A stretch of DNA of 64,000 nt from contig JABSPZ010000006.1 in the NCBI GenBank assembly GCA_013213785.1, forward strand, positions 62,001 to 126,000, read 5' to 3'. Source of the stretch: Henriciella sp. (GTDB taxonomy: Bacteria; Pseudomonadota; Alphaproteobacteria; Caulobacterales; Hyphomonadaceae). The notes beneath the pieces were generated by a model that made no database searches, was not told the DNA's origin, and saw nothing but the letters and a program-made list of their open reading frames with translations. Both the position numbers and the translations under genes were made by a program. Every line of letters begins with the position of its first letter. The first letter of the stretch is position 1. Of the stretch, positions 53,537 to 63,091 are shown piece after piece.

Positions 53537-54157
53537 ATGGCCATGGATGCCATTACACCAAAAGATCAGATCGAAAGAGCTGACGAAATCAAACGCCCAA
53601 GCATGGAAGAAGCAATGGACGCTGTCCGTACCTTGCTCGCCTGGGCAGGGGACGATCCACGCCGCGAAGGCCTGATCGACACACCAAAACGCGTTGCAAA
53701 AGCTTATCAAGAGTTTTTCGCTGGATACGAAATGGATCCAGTCAAAGAGCTGTCTCGCACGTTCGAAGATGTTCAAGGCTATGACGATATCGTCATGCTG
53801 AAAGACATAGATGTTGAGAGCCATTGTGAGCATCACATGGTTCCAATCCTCGGCAAGGCTCACGTCGCTTACATGCCGACGCACCAGGTCGTCGGTATCT
53901 CTAAGATTGCTCGTGTGGTTGAGATTTTCGGCAAGCGTCTGCAGACCCAAGAAACGATGACCGCGCAAGTCGCTGATTGTATCACCGAAGCGCTTCAGCC
54001 AGCTGGCGTTGCTGTCCTCATCGATGCAAAGCACCAGTGCATGACGACCCGCGGCGTGCACCATAAGAATGTTGCGACGATCACGACGCAATTCACCGGT
54101 GTTTTCAAGACCGACAAAGACCTGCGGAACCGCTTCCTGCGCTTCGCCGGACAATAA
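53537..54157 (+). CDS. folE: GTP cyclohydrolase I
   Basis: A 206-residue enzyme that starts folate and pterin synthesis by converting GTP to dihydroneopterin triphosphate. [21 protein letters not shown] (about 95-115, part shown) carries the zinc Cys and active-site His residues; [20 protein letters not shown] and [10 protein letters not shown] with the third zinc Cys upstream (KHQCMTTRG) are also diagnostic. AAGGA at 53523-53527 precedes ATG 53537; another ATG lies at 53543. Class I, zinc type. Confidence 0.96.
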   Translation: MAMDAITPKDQIERADEIKRPSMEEAMDAVRTLLAWAGDDPRREGLIDTPKRVAKAYQEFFAGYEMDPVKELSRTFEDVQGYDDIVMLKDIDVESHCEHHMVPILGKAHVAYMPTHQVVGISKIARVVEIFGKRLQTQETMTAQVADCITEALQPAGVAVLIDAKHQCMTTRGVHHKNVATITTQFTGVFKTDKDLRNRFLRFAGQ

Positions 54158-54213
54158 GGCCATGGACCCAAAACCACGTTGCCTGATGATGGGGTGAAGT
54201 TGTGGAGGGTCAG

Positions 54214-54594
54214 ATGGACTTAAAAACTGCGAAACCAACGATTTTTCTCGCCACTTCGGATGCGGAGTCGGCGAGAAATTTTTATGAGGGCAAGCTGGGG
54301 CTCAGCCTCACGTCAGACGACGCTTTTGCTTTGGTCTATCAGCTGACGGGGACCGAGCTGCGGCTCTCCAAAGTCCCAAACCATACGCCGCTTCCGTTCA
54401 CGGTTCTCGACTGGCAAGTTCCCGACATCATGGCGGCTCATGGGACGCTTTCAGAACGCGGAGTTGAGTTCGCGATCTTCGAGGGTATGGGTCAGGACGA
54501 TAACGGCATTTGGGCGAGCCCAGATGGCGGCGCGCGCATTCTCTGGTTCAAAGATCCAGACGGGAATGTCTTGTCCGTCTCCGAACGTTCCTAG
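54214..54594 (+). CDS. VOC family (glyoxalase/bleomycin resistance fold) protein
   Basis: A 126-residue protein with a paired beta-alpha-beta-beta-beta fold. TIFLATSDAESARNFYEGKLGL (about 9-30, part shown) is the classic VOC opening, and ARILWFKDPDGNVLSVSE closes it. It could be a metal-dependent dioxygenase, glyoxalase-like enzyme or resistance protein; no substrate is indicated. ATG 54214 is preceded by GGAGGG (54204-54209); a GTG at 54202 is unlikely. It is a single gene after folE. Confidence 0.85.
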   Translation: MDLKTAKPTIFLATSDAESARNFYEGKLGLSLTSDDAFALVYQLTGTELRLSKVPNHTPLPFTVLDWQVPDIMAAHGTLSERGVEFAIFEGMGQDDNGIWASPDGGARILWFKDPDGNVLSVSERS

Positions 54595-54685
54595 CTTGTC
54601 ATTTGCCCATTCAGTGCGGCTGCGTTAACCATAGCGCGTTGTGCGGACAACCGCCGACATCTATAACCTATGGGAGGATGGACTC

Positions 54686-55012
54686 ATGAAAAAGTTTATC
54701 ACTGCGGCGCTCGCTGCTGGATTTATCGCCGCGCCAGCTTTGGCGGCAACTGTAACTGTGTCGTTTGCAAACGATGATGGCACAACGCAGGAATGGACCT
54801 TTGATGATGCCACAAACATTGCAACCACAGGCGACCTGAGCGTCCCTTACACATTCGACCAAGAAGCAGGCGTCCTTTGCGCCGACATCCCAGAGCAAGG
54901 CGAACTGTGCGCGACTTTTGACGGCGTCGCCCAGGCGGTTGGCGAAAGCGCCGGCTACACGCTTTCAACCGGTGGCACTGGCACCGCAACAATCACGGCA
55001 ATGGCCGAATAG
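54686..55012 (+). CDS. Small secreted protein, hypothetical
   Basis: A 108-residue protein with a Sec signal peptide MKKFITAALAAGFIAAPALA (cleavage at about AALA|A near residue 21). The mature 88 residues are acidic and contain two Cys (ALCADIPEQGELCATF region) that probably form a disulfide. Strong GGGAGG (54672-54677) precedes ATG 54686. A terminator follows, so it is monocistronic. Periplasmic location is inferred; no family recognised. Confidence 0.75.
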   Translation: MKKFITAALAAGFIAAPALAATVTVSFANDDGTTQEWTFDDATNIATTGDLSVPYTFDQEAGVLCADIPEQGELCATFDGVAQAVGESAGYTLSTGGTGTATITAMAE

Positions 55013-55035
55013 GGTCTCCAAACTCTTATTAGAGA

Positions 55036-55063
55036 AGCCCGGCGCTAGGCTCCGGGCTTTTTT
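55036..55063 (+). terminator. Intrinsic terminator after the secreted protein gene
   Basis: AGCCCGG (55036-55042) pairs with CCGGGCT (55052-55058), followed by a run of T. Confidence 0.85.
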
Positions 55064-55080
55064 ATTGACTCCAATCTGAC

Positions 55081-55100
55081 TTGATATTATTGTTTATCAA
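55081..55100 (+). promoter_or_regulatory. Dyad in the leader of the 135-residue hypothetical gene
   Basis: TTGATA (55081-55086) and TATCAA (55095-55100) form a perfect 6-bp inverted repeat with an 8-base AT-rich spacer, just upstream of the ribosome-binding site of the next gene. Candidate operator of a small regulator. Confidence 0.35.
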
Positions 55101-55116
55101 TAAGTAGGAGCCTCCC

Positions 55117-55524
55117 ATGCATGCAGAAATCGTCCGCCTCGGACTTCACCAGGTCGATATAAAAGTCGTCAATGGAGACAATATGCATGTCCTACAATGG
55201 CGACGTAACATGCTGTGGGACGAGGTGCTTCTCGACGGCAAACGCCAAGCGCACTCATCTGGTTTCTTTGGCCGAGAGAAAGTCTACGGCCTGGTCTTTG
55301 GCTCAGATGAAAATGGAAATGGTGGCGCCCAAGTCATGCTGCTGCTGGACCCGAGCACGGAGTACGGCAATTGGAGTGGATCCCAGCGCATTAGCGGAAT
55401 CCGGCTTGAGGCTAAAGACGGACCCATCGTCTCCTATGGATCGCTCGACCCACAAGCGCTGCAAAAGCCTGCAACCTTTGCCGATTGGATGAAAAAGACG
55501 ATGGGCATGGAATGGGGCAGATAG
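55117..55524 (+). CDS. Conserved hypothetical protein
   Basis: A 135-residue cytoplasmic protein opening MHAEIVRLGLHQVDIKVVNG, with a regular pattern of short beta strands (HVLQWRRNMLWDEVLLDGK, VYGLVFGSDENGNGGAQVML). It has no signal peptide, Cys or catalytic motif. AGGAG (55106-55110) precedes ATG 55117. The region upstream is AT-rich and carries a dyad. The strand-rich layout looks like a small beta-barrel or sandwich. I do not recognise it. Confidence 0.65.
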   Translation: MHAEIVRLGLHQVDIKVVNGDNMHVLQWRRNMLWDEVLLDGKRQAHSSGFFGREKVYGLVFGSDENGNGGAQVMLLLDPSTEYGNWSGSQRISGIRLEAKDGPIVSYGSLDPQALQKPATFADWMKKTMGMEWGR

Positions 55525-55544
55525 AGTCCCAAAATCGAGATGTA

Positions 55545-55581
55545 AAAAAGGGCGCCTGGATTTACATCCGGCGCCCTTTTT
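55545..55581. terminator. Bidirectional terminator
   Basis: AAAAAGGGCGCC (55545-55556) and GGCGCCCTTTTT (55570-55581) form a 12-bp stem with A and T tails, serving both the 135-residue gene and the convergent CAP-domain gene. Confidence 0.88.
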
Positions 55582-55599
55582 CAATACTGTTTTATCAGC

Positions 55600-56436
55600 C
55601 TAGTTCCGGCCGCTCACCAAGGGTCCTTTGAGGACGTAGGTGCTGTTGTGCAAACCAACGAGCACATTGATCGCGGCATCGGCACCATCCAAGGCACTGT
55701 AGCGGATACGCGGCATAGAACTGCGTGCCAGCATCTCACCTGAATTGGTATCGACGAGGCCCCAGGCAACCATGCGCTGGTCGTCACTGGAGAGTTTGGC
55801 CTTAAGCGGCGCGGTTCCAGCGACGGAAATTGGAACAGCTTCGTTCAAATCGCCTTCTGCCGCCGCGAAAACCTGAACCACGTAATACTGACCAGCTTCT
55901 TCGACGACACCGATGCCAACGTCGGTAAAGGATGCACGCATCATATTGTCGGCATTAAAGGCATCCATCTTGACCTTCGCATGCACCGCCTGCGCGTCAT
56001 CATTTGCGAGGCTTACCGTCACGTTGGCGCCAGATCCGCCGACCAGCATGGTTCGATCGAACGCGCGGATGCGATGTAAATGGTCACGGCCTTCAGGGTC
56101 GACGTGGTCGGCATAGATCCGAACGGACATATCAAGCGCGTGCGCCAGGGCGGCTTTGTCTAAAGACCCGCGGCGATTAAGCGGCGCAAGCCCATTTGAA
56201 ACACGATCAGCATTGATCTCAGCCATGAGACCATCCGCGACACTACGCTCAATATTGTCGGCAGCATCGATACAGGATGAAGCCTCGTCAACATAAGATG
56301 CGAGGTCGATTGAATAGCCGTTTTCGAGACTACAAATTGCTTCAGCTGCAACAGCGGCCCCAGAAAATGCTGCTCCTCCAGCGGCCGCAACAGCCAGCAG
56401 CAGGGAGGATTTTAGTTTGTCATATTTTTGTAACAT
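55600..56436 (-). CDS. CAP/SCP-domain exported protein
   Basis: A 278-residue exported protein with a signal peptide in the first 30 residues (KSSLLLAVAAAGGAAFSGAAVAA region, part). The CAP domain is visible: MAEINADRVSNGLAPLNRRG, ALAHALDMSVRIYADHVDPEG with the His typical of the fold, and ASFTDVGIGVVEEAGQYYVVQVFA. The last third is an unassigned beta-rich tail. No Shine-Dalgarno precedes ATG 56436 and a dyad overlaps it, so translation may be leaderless. CAP proteins bind lipids, sterols or peptidoglycan; which applies is unknown. Confidence 0.8.
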   Translation of the reverse strand: MLQKYDKLKSSLLLAVAAAGGAAFSGAAVAAEAICSLENGYSIDLASYVDEASSCIDAADNIERSVADGLMAEINADRVSNGLAPLNRRGSLDKAALAHALDMSVRIYADHVDPEGRDHLHRIRAFDRTMLVGGSGANVTVSLANDDAQAVHAKVKMDAFNADNMMRASFTDVGIGVVEEAGQYYVVQVFAAAEGDLNEAVPISVAGTAPLKAKLSSDDQRMVAWGLVDTNSGEMLARSSMPRIRYSALDGADAAINVLVGLHNSTYVLKGPLVSGRN

Positions 56437-56465
56437 AACTGTCGTGTAACTTATGTGACAGTTAT
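56435..56465 (-). promoter_or_regulatory. Inverted repeat overlapping the CAP-protein start
   Basis: ATAACTGTC (56435-56443) and GACAGTTAT (56457-56465) form a 9-bp perfect dyad with a 13-base spacer. Its inner end touches the start codon. TTGACA lies on the reverse strand at 56467-56472, immediately outside. It could be an operator at the transcription start or a hairpin blocking translation. Confidence 0.55.
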
Positions 56466-56480
56466 ATGTCAAGATTATTC

Positions 56481-56494
56481 ATCCGAATTCGGAT
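56481..56494 (-). promoter_or_regulatory. 14-bp palindrome upstream of the CAP gene promoter
   Basis: ATCCGAATTCGGAT is a perfect palindrome directly upstream of the TTGACA element. Together with the 9-bp dyad at the start it brackets the proposed promoter, as operators often do. Confidence 0.45.
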
Positions 56495-56525
56495 TAATAA
56501 TGATCCTCAACCGGACAAATAGCAA

Positions 56526-56558
56526 ATAAAAAAGCCGCCCTATTCCGGAGCGGCTTTT
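56526..56558 (-). terminator. Intrinsic terminator of pnp
   Basis: AAAAGCCGC (56530-56538) and GCGGCTTTT (56550-56558) form a stem with an A/T tail; read on the reverse strand it follows the pnp region after 28 bases. Confidence 0.85.
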
Positions 56559-56586
56559 CTAAGCATTTGGATTCTATGGCGAAAAA

Positions 56587-58713
56587 TTAGTCTTTCGCTT
56601 CTGGCTCAACTTCTTTGCCAGACTCCTGATCGATGTTTTTCATCGACAGGCGAACCTTGCCGCGATCATCGAAGCCCATGAGTTTCACATAGACTTGCTG
56701 ACCTTCAGAAACGACGTCTTTCGGGTGGCCAATACGCTCATTCGCCATCTGCGAAACGTGCACCAGACCATCCTTAGGACCGAAGAAGTTCACGAACGCG
56801 CCGAAGTCTTTGATTGAGACAACTTTACCTTCGTAGATCTCACCAACTTCTGGCTCTGCGACGATCTCTTTGATCATCTTCAGGGCCTTCTCGATGCTTT
56901 CGCGATCGGTGGCAGAGACTTGAACTGTGCCATCATCATCGATGTTCACTTTGGCGCCAGACTCATCAACGATACCGCGGATGACTTTACCGCCAGAGCC
57001 GATGACTTCACGGATCTTGTCTTCTGGAACCTTGATGATTTCCATTTGTGGTGCGTTGTCAGCGAGGCTCTCACGAACCGTATCCAGACCTTTGGCCATT
57101 TCACCGAGAATGTGAGCACGGCCGCCTTTGGCCTGCTCCAGAGCGGTTTCCATGATCTCTTTGGTGATGCCAGCAATCTTGATGTCCATCTGCAAGCTGG
57201 TCAGGCCCTTTTCAGTGCCCGCCACTTTGAAGTCCATGTCACCAAGGTGGTCTTCATCACCGAGGATGTCAGAAAGAACAGCAATGCCCTCATCATCCTT
57301 GATCAGACCCATCGCAATACCTGAAACAGGGCGCTTCAACGGTACACCCGCATCCATCATCGCGAGCGAACAACCACACACGGTCGCCATAGAAGACGAG
57401 CCGTTAGACTCAGTGATCTCTGACACCATGCGGATCGTGTATGGGAACTCTTCATGCTCTGGCAGAACCGCGCGAAGCGCGCGCCACGCCAATTTCCCGT
57501 GACCGGTTTCACGGCGGCTTGTGCCACCCATACGACCAGTTTCACCTACAGAGTAAGGCGGGAAGTTATAGTGAAGCAGGAACTTCTCTTTGCGCGTTCC
57601 GTCCAGACCATCGATAAATTGCTCATCATCGCTGGTACCGAGCGTCGCCACACAGATCGCCTGTGTTTCACCGCGGGTAAAGAGTGACGAACCGTGCGTG
57701 CGTGGCAGGAAGCCAGCTTGCGCTTCAATCGGGCGAACTTGATCGAGCGAACGTCCATCAATCCGCTTACCGGTTTTGATAATGTCGCCGCGAACCACTT
57801 TCGCCTCAGCCTTTTTGAAGGCTGATTTGAACACGTTGGCGTCCATGCCGTCTTCATTCTCTTCGGTCGCAACCAAAGCTTCAGCCGCTTTTTCGCGGGC
57901 TTCACCCACAGCAGCCTGACGCTCAAGCTTTTCAGTGATCTGGTAGGCTTTAGAGAGATCTTTGCCGACCAGTTTCTGAATAGCGCCAAGCTCTTCAGAC
58001 AGATCTTCAGCTTCAAACTCGAATGGCTCTTTCGCGGCGGCTTCAGCCAGTTTGATGATCGCATCGATCACTGGCTGCATAGCTTCATGACCCGCCATAA
58101 CCGCGCCGAGCATGACATCCTCTGAAAGCTCTTTGGCTTCAGACTCAACCATCATCACAGCATCAGCAGTACCAGCGACGACGAGGTCTAGCTCAGACTC
58201 TTCAAGCTCTTCGACGGTTGGGTTGATGACATAAGCGCCATCCTTATAGCCAACGCGCGCTGCGCCGATTGGGCCCATGAATGGGGCGCCAGACAGAACC
58301 AGAGCCGCAGAGGCGCCGATCATGCCGAGAATGTCTGGGTCGTTTTCGAGGTCGTAAGACACAGCTGTCAGAACGACTTGAACTTCATTTTTGAAACCGT
58401 CGACAAAAAGCGGACGGATTGGACGGTCGATCAGGCGAGACGTCAGAGTCTCTTTCTCAGTCGGGCGTCCCTCACGCTTGAAGAAGCCGCCTGGAATGCG
58501 GCCAGAAGCGTAGTATTTTTCCATATAGTTGACGGTCAGTGGGAAAAAGTCTTGTCCCGGCTTCGCAGATTTCGCGAAGGTCGCCGTCGCTAGCAGGGTT
58601 GTATCACCATATGTGATCATAACCGCGCCATCAGCTTGACGGGCCACTTGGCCAGTCTCGATTTTCAGTGTCCGGCCGGCCCATTCCAGCGAGACTGATT
58701 GTTTATCAAACAT
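56587..58713 (-). CDS. pnp: Polyribonucleotide nucleotidyltransferase (PNPase)
   Basis: A 708-residue 3'-5' exoribonuclease that shortens mRNA by phosphorolysis. Two RNase-PH-type domains are separated by an all-helical linker; the second has the catalytic-site stretches [26 protein letters not shown] (part shown) and [18 protein letters not shown]. Near the C-terminus KH ([20 protein letters not shown]) and S1 ([31 protein letters not shown], part) domains are present. It follows rpsO after 71 bases with a stem-loop in between, the usual autoregulated rpsO-pnp arrangement. Confidence 0.97.
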   Translation of the reverse strand: MFDKQSVSLEWAGRTLKIETGQVARQADGAVMITYGDTTLLATATFAKSAKPGQDFFPLTVNYMEKYYASGRIPGGFFKREGRPTEKETLTSRLIDRPIRPLFVDGFKNEVQVVLTAVSYDLENDPDILGMIGASAALVLSGAPFMGPIGAARVGYKDGAYVINPTVEELEESELDLVVAGTADAVMMVESEAKELSEDVMLGAVMAGHEAMQPVIDAIIKLAEAAAKEPFEFEAEDLSEELGAIQKLVGKDLSKAYQITEKLERQAAVGEAREKAAEALVATEENEDGMDANVFKSAFKKAEAKVVRGDIIKTGKRIDGRSLDQVRPIEAQAGFLPRTHGSSLFTRGETQAICVATLGTSDDEQFIDGLDGTRKEKFLLHYNFPPYSVGETGRMGGTSRRETGHGKLAWRALRAVLPEHEEFPYTIRMVSEITESNGSSSMATVCGCSLAMMDAGVPLKRPVSGIAMGLIKDDEGIAVLSDILGDEDHLGDMDFKVAGTEKGLTSLQMDIKIAGITKEIMETALEQAKGGRAHILGEMAKGLDTVRESLADNAPQMEIIKVPEDKIREVIGSGGKVIRGIVDESGAKVNIDDDGTVQVSATDRESIEKALKMIKEIVAEPEVGEIYEGKVVSIKDFGAFVNFFGPKDGLVHVSQMANERIGHPKDVVSEGQQVYVKLMGFDDRGKVRLSMKNIDQESGKEVEPEAKD

Positions 58714-58740
58714 ACGTTTTGCTTTCTTTCATACATACGA

Positions 58741-58778
58741 AAAGCCCGCCGCGGCCGAATGCCAAGGCGGGCTGTTTT
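58741..58778 (-). terminator. Stem-loop between rpsO and pnp
   Basis: GCCCGCC (58745-58751) and GGCGGGC (58767-58773) form a stem, followed by TTTT on the reverse strand. It probably acts as partial terminator of rpsO and an RNase cleavage site, as in other rpsO-pnp operons. Confidence 0.7.
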
Positions 58779-58784
58779 GAGAGC

Positions 58785-59054
58785 CTAGCGGCGAATGCCG
58801 AGCTCTCCGATGAGCGTTTGGTAACGCTCGTCACTTTTCCTCTTCACATAGTCGAGGAGTTTGCGGCGGGTGGCGACCATCGCCAGAAGCCCGCGGCGGG
58901 AGTGGTTGTCTTTTTTATTGTCCTTGAAGTGGTCGGTCAGATTGTTGATCCGTTCGGTTAGGATCGCGACCTGGACTTCAGGGCTGCCCGTGTCACCTTC
59001 GGTGCGGGCAAATTTCTTGATCAGTTCGGCTTTACGCTCAGCTGTAATCGACAT
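58785..59054 (-). CDS. rpsO: 30S ribosomal protein S15
   Basis: An 89-residue protein, all-helical. [21 protein letters not shown] (part) and [23 protein letters not shown] are the S15 signatures. It binds the central domain of 16S rRNA and, in many bacteria, its own mRNA. Length is standard. pnp follows on the same strand. Confidence 0.98.
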   Translation of the reverse strand: MSITAERKAELIKKFARTEGDTGSPEVQVAILTERINNLTDHFKDNKKDNHSRRGLLAMVATRRKLLDYVKRKSDERYQTLIGELGIRR

Positions 59055-59249
59055 CGATATACTCTCTATTATCGCCTTGCGGCGGGTTGAATAAGCGGCC
59101 CGAAGGCCTGTGTTTTGAGGGAGGGCGGCGCGGGTTCAGCCTCGTCCGGGATGTCGTCCAGAAGGGCTAGGTTTGCACGTTGCTCGCAACAAGCCGCGCA
59201 TTTGGCACATTTGGTTGCATTTGGAAAGGGTTTGTTGCGGTATCAGCCG

Positions 59250-60620
59250 CTAAGCCTCGACCAGCTCAACAGCCTGTAAAGCCCGCTTCTGCGCCTCGCC
59301 CAACGCGACCTCGCTGAACCCTTCCAAACTCTCTTCGAAAAGTTGGTGGTAATTCAGCTCCGCGCCGAGCCGGAGATACGCCGCGCCGAGGCCGATTGCG
59401 GCCCGGTCCATAAAGACAAACTCAGCAGGGACAGTCACCGGCCCTTTCTCTTTTAAGAGCTTGCGAACCGCGAAGGCTTCTTTGCGCCCATATTCGCCCG
59501 GCTTAATGCCATCGGCGACACTGCGAACGCGGTCATCCAGGAGTGGACCATAAATGAACCGGGCCCAGATGCTGAGCACCTCAACCAATTCAGTGTTCAG
59601 GCCTTTGAAGCCCCATTTCTCAAATGCGGCATAGACGGCGTCAAAATCATCGGCGAGCAGGCCGCGATAGAGATCGACCACCCCAGCCACAAAGCTCGGT
59701 GGGAAGATGCGGATACACCCAAAATCCAAGAGATTGAGCCCCTGCCCGTCTCGCGTGACTTGATAATTGCCCAGGTGTGGATCGCCATGGATCACCGCCG
59801 CGCCCGTAAATGGGTTCCACCAGGTCCAGAACAGATGCCGGGCAATCGTGTTGCGCACCTCTTGCGGCGCGCTCTCATAGTCATTCAGTCGGTCGCCCGT
59901 GACCCAAGACATGGTGAGCAATCGATCGGTGCTGAGCTCGGGCACCAGATCCGGGACGGTCACATAGTCAGCGTCTTTCAACAGATGTTTATAGAGCTGC
60001 ATATGCTTCGCTTCGCGCGCATAATCGAGCTCTTCGCGCAAACGATCTGTAATCTCCTCAATCACTTCAGACGGATCAACGGAGCCATCCAAGCGTTTGA
60101 ACATGCCAAGCAACATTTTCAGCTGACCGACATCGCTCTCAACGGCTGAAGTCATGTCTGGATATTGCAGCTTACAGGCAACCTCGCGGCCATCATGCAA
60201 TGTCGCGCGGTGGACCTGACCCAGGCTCGCGGCATGCGCCGCTTCTTTGCCAAACTCAGCGAACTTGCTTTGCCAGTCCGCGCCGAGTTCCGCGCGCATG
60301 CGCCGACGGACAAAAGGCCAGCCCATCGCCGGGGCCTGCGCCTGCAGCTGGCTCAATTGGTCTGCATATTCCTCCGGCAGGAAGTCTGGAACGGTTGAGA
60401 CCATCTGCGCCACTTTCATGAGCGGCCCTTTTGATTTCCCAAGCGCCGCCGCCAAGGCTTTGGCAATGCGCTCGTCGCCCTTCTCGCCGCCAAACATCGC
60501 ATTCGCCGCAAAGGTGAGGCCCGCCCCAGACAGGTTGGTCCCCACCTTCATCGTCCGCCCCAAGCGGGCAGAAAGGCGATTACGTTCGGGGTCTTTTTCG
60601 AAGTCTGGCGTGTCGGTCAT
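59250..60620 (-). CDS. ABC1/UbiB-family protein kinase-like protein
   Basis: A 456-residue ABC1 (AarF/ADCK) family protein, needed in relatives for ubiquinone synthesis. The N-terminal KxGQ-type motif reads GPLMKVAQMVSTVPDFLPEE: the Gly is Ala here (KVAQ). Family motifs HAASLGQVHRATLHDGREVACKLQYPDM, the DLREELDYAREAKH segment, IHGDPHLGNYQ and LLDFGCIR follow. The start is ATG 60620; the open frame further upstream is unlikely. It is divergent from uvrD with about 100 bases between starts. Confidence 0.88.
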   Translation of the reverse strand: MTDTPDFEKDPERNRLSARLGRTMKVGTNLSGAGLTFAANAMFGGEKGDERIAKALAAALGKSKGPLMKVAQMVSTVPDFLPEEYADQLSQLQAQAPAMGWPFVRRRMRAELGADWQSKFAEFGKEAAHAASLGQVHRATLHDGREVACKLQYPDMTSAVESDVGQLKMLLGMFKRLDGSVDPSEVIEEITDRLREELDYAREAKHMQLYKHLLKDADYVTVPDLVPELSTDRLLTMSWVTGDRLNDYESAPQEVRNTIARHLFWTWWNPFTGAAVIHGDPHLGNYQVTRDGQGLNLLDFGCIRIFPPSFVAGVVDLYRGLLADDFDAVYAAFEKWGFKGLNTELVEVLSIWARFIYGPLLDDRVRSVADGIKPGEYGRKEAFAVRKLLKEKGPVTVPAEFVFMDRAAIGLGAAYLRLGAELNYHQLFEESLEGFSEVALGEAQKRALQAVELVEA

Positions 60621-60721
60621 GGTCGCTCTGCAGTGAGGTTTCCACAAACATAGGGCTAAAAGCGCAGCCGCGAAGAGGAGAAGGAGTCGCGGGGGGCGAA
60701 GAACGTGTCTATATTCCCCAC

Positions 60722-63052
60722 ATGTCGGGACCGAATCGCCCATCAATTTCTGAAATGGCCGCTGCGCGCGCACCCGCGCCGCGTGATGATGCGAGCTATT
60801 TGGCAGGTCTGAACCCTGAGCAGAAAGAAGCGGTGTTGACCACTGAAGGTCCGCTCCTCGTGCTAGCGGGTGCCGGGACAGGAAAGACGCGGGTACTGAC
60901 GACGCGGCTGGCGCACATCATCGCATCTGGTCTCGCCTATCCGAGCCAGACGCTGACCGTGACCTTCACCAACAAAGCCGCGCGCGAAATGCGCGAGCGG
61001 GCCTTGAAACTCACTGGCGATGCTGGCGAAGGACTGCGCTGGCTGGGCACCTTCCATTCGATCTCCGCCCAGATCTTACGGCGCCATGCAGAACTGATCG
61101 GGCTGAAGTCCAGTTTCACGATCATTGATACAGATGATCAGATCAGACTCTGCAAACAGATCATCGAAGCCGAGAACATTGATGCGAAACGTTGGACGCC
61201 GCGATATCTCGCGGGTTTGATCGATGGCTGGAAAAACCGCGCTCTGTTGCCGGGCAAAGTTCCAGGCGACGAAGCTTACCAGTTCGCCGATGGTAAAGGC
61301 ATTAAATGCTACGAGACCTATCAGGCCCGCCTCAAGGTTCTGAATGCTTGTGATTTTGGCGATCTGTTGATCCACAACATCACCCTGTTTCAGGAAAATC
61401 CGGACCTGCTCGCCGATTTCCATCGCAAGTTCAAATATATCCTAGTTGACGAGTATCAGGATACGAACATCGCCCAATATCTGTGGCTGCGCCTGCTCGC
61501 GCAGGGCAATTCGAACATTTGCTGTGTCGGCGATGATGATCAATCGATCTATGGATGGCGCGGCGCCGAAGTCGATAATATCTTGCGCTTCGAGAAAGAC
61601 TTTCCGGGTGCCAAGACAATCCGCCTCGAGCGCAATTATCGCTCCACCGAACCCATCCTAGCCTGCGCCTCAGCGGTAATCGCAAACAATAAAGGCCGTC
61701 TCGGTAAGACGCTATTCGTTGGCGGTGATTGGGCTGGCGATCCGGACGCCAAGAAAGTGCAAGTGCGCGGTCTTTGGGACGGTGAAGCTGAAGCCCGTAT
61801 GATCTGCGACGAGATCGAAGCCTGGGCAGCGCGCGGCGGCAAGAACACTTATGAAGACTGCGCCATTCTCGTCCGCGCCTCTTGGCAAATGCGCTTGTTT
61901 GAAGAGCGCCTGATCATTCTTGGCATTCCGTATCGGGTCATTGGCGGCCCGCGCTTCTTTGAACGCGCCGAGATCCGCGATGCCATGGCCTATCTCCGTC
62001 TGATCCGCTCCACCGATGATGACCTCGCCTTTGAACGCGTCGTCAATCAGCCGAAACGCGGCGTCGGGAATACGACCGTTCAGAAGCTGCAGCGCTACGC
62101 CCGTGATGATGGCCGCAGCCTGTTCACGCTTACGCCGATGGTGTTGCAGACAGACGAGATCAAAGGCCCGGGAAAACGCGGGCTCACGCAATTCATCGAT
62201 CAGATCAATCTCTGGCGCGATCGTCATAATAGCGGCATGAGCCATACCGAGCTTGCACAGGTTATCCTCGACGAGTCGGGCTATACTGACATGCTGCAAA
62301 AGGACCGCAGCCCTCAGGCGCAGACGCGGCTCGACAACCTCAAAGAGCTGATCAACGCCATGGGCGAGTTCGACAATCTTACCGGGTTTCTCGAGCATGT
62401 TGAACTGGTCATGGATACAGGCGGCAAGTCGAACGGCGATGAGGTGCAAATCCTCACCCTGCACGGCGCGAAAGGGCTCGAATGGCCGCTCGTCTTTTTG
62501 CCAGGTTGGGAAGAAGAGGTGTTCCCCTCACGCCGCTCGCTCGATGAAAGCGGCGCCAAAGGGCTCGAAGAGGAACGCCGCCTCGCTTATGTCGGCATCA
62601 CACGTGCCCGGGAAGTCTGCCGTATTTCTTTTGTCGCCAATCGCCAGATTTTCGGGCGCTGGCAAAGCGTCCTGCCCAGCAGGTTTGTTGACGAGCTACC
62701 GCACGAACACGTCGAAGCTGAAGCAGAGACGGGATACTCCTCCCTACCCGGCAGCGACGATGGCTTTACCGGAACCGTTGAAGATCTTGGCGAGCGATCC
62801 AACTATACCTCGCCCGGCTGGAAACGCTTGAAGGAGAATGCCGGAAAATATGACTCCGCACCGGTCATCGATGGCAAGGCCACCCTTGTCGCCTCCGAGT
62901 CTGGCCAATCCGGGTTCAAGCTCAACCAGCGCGTCTTCCACGAAAAATTCGGCTATGGCAAAGTGATGGACGCTAACGGCACCAAACTCACCGTCGCCTT
63001 CGAGAAAGCGGGCCTGAAAAAAGTCATCGCGACATTCGTCACCGCAGCTTAG
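60722..63052 (+). CDS. uvrD: ATP-dependent DNA helicase UvrD/PcrA
   Basis: A 776-residue SF1A helicase. Walker A LAGAGTGKTRVLTTRLAHII (about 46-65), the VTFTNKAAREMRER motif Ia, DEYQDTNIAQY (motif II), GDDDQSIYGWRGA (motif III) and TLHGAKGLEWPLVFLPGWEE (motif V) with RLAYVGITRARE (motif VI) are all intact. The C-terminal 130 residues form the short UvrD/PcrA-specific extension. It unwinds DNA in nucleotide-excision and mismatch repair. Two genes follow on the same region: a small hypothetical and a convergent sulfhydrylase. Confidence 0.96.
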   Translation: MSGPNRPSISEMAAARAPAPRDDASYLAGLNPEQKEAVLTTEGPLLVLAGAGTGKTRVLTTRLAHIIASGLAYPSQTLTVTFTNKAAREMRERALKLTGDAGEGLRWLGTFHSISAQILRRHAELIGLKSSFTIIDTDDQIRLCKQIIEAENIDAKRWTPRYLAGLIDGWKNRALLPGKVPGDEAYQFADGKGIKCYETYQARLKVLNACDFGDLLIHNITLFQENPDLLADFHRKFKYILVDEYQDTNIAQYLWLRLLAQGNSNICCVGDDDQSIYGWRGAEVDNILRFEKDFPGAKTIRLERNYRSTEPILACASAVIANNKGRLGKTLFVGGDWAGDPDAKKVQVRGLWDGEAEARMICDEIEAWAARGGKNTYEDCAILVRASWQMRLFEERLIILGIPYRVIGGPRFFERAEIRDAMAYLRLIRSTDDDLAFERVVNQPKRGVGNTTVQKLQRYARDDGRSLFTLTPMVLQTDEIKGPGKRGLTQFIDQINLWRDRHNSGMSHTELAQVILDESGYTDMLQKDRSPQAQTRLDNLKELINAMGEFDNLTGFLEHVELVMDTGGKSNGDEVQILTLHGAKGLEWPLVFLPGWEEEVFPSRRSLDESGAKGLEEERRLAYVGITRAREVCRISFVANRQIFGRWQSVLPSRFVDELPHEHVEAEAETGYSSLPGSDDGFTGTVEDLGERSNYTSPGWKRLKENAGKYDSAPVIDGKATLVASESGQSGFKLNQRVFHEKFGYGKVMDANGTKLTVAFEKAGLKKVIATFVTAA

Positions 63053-63091
63053 CCAGCTTTATCCCTAATATCAGCAAGCAGGATCGATCTC

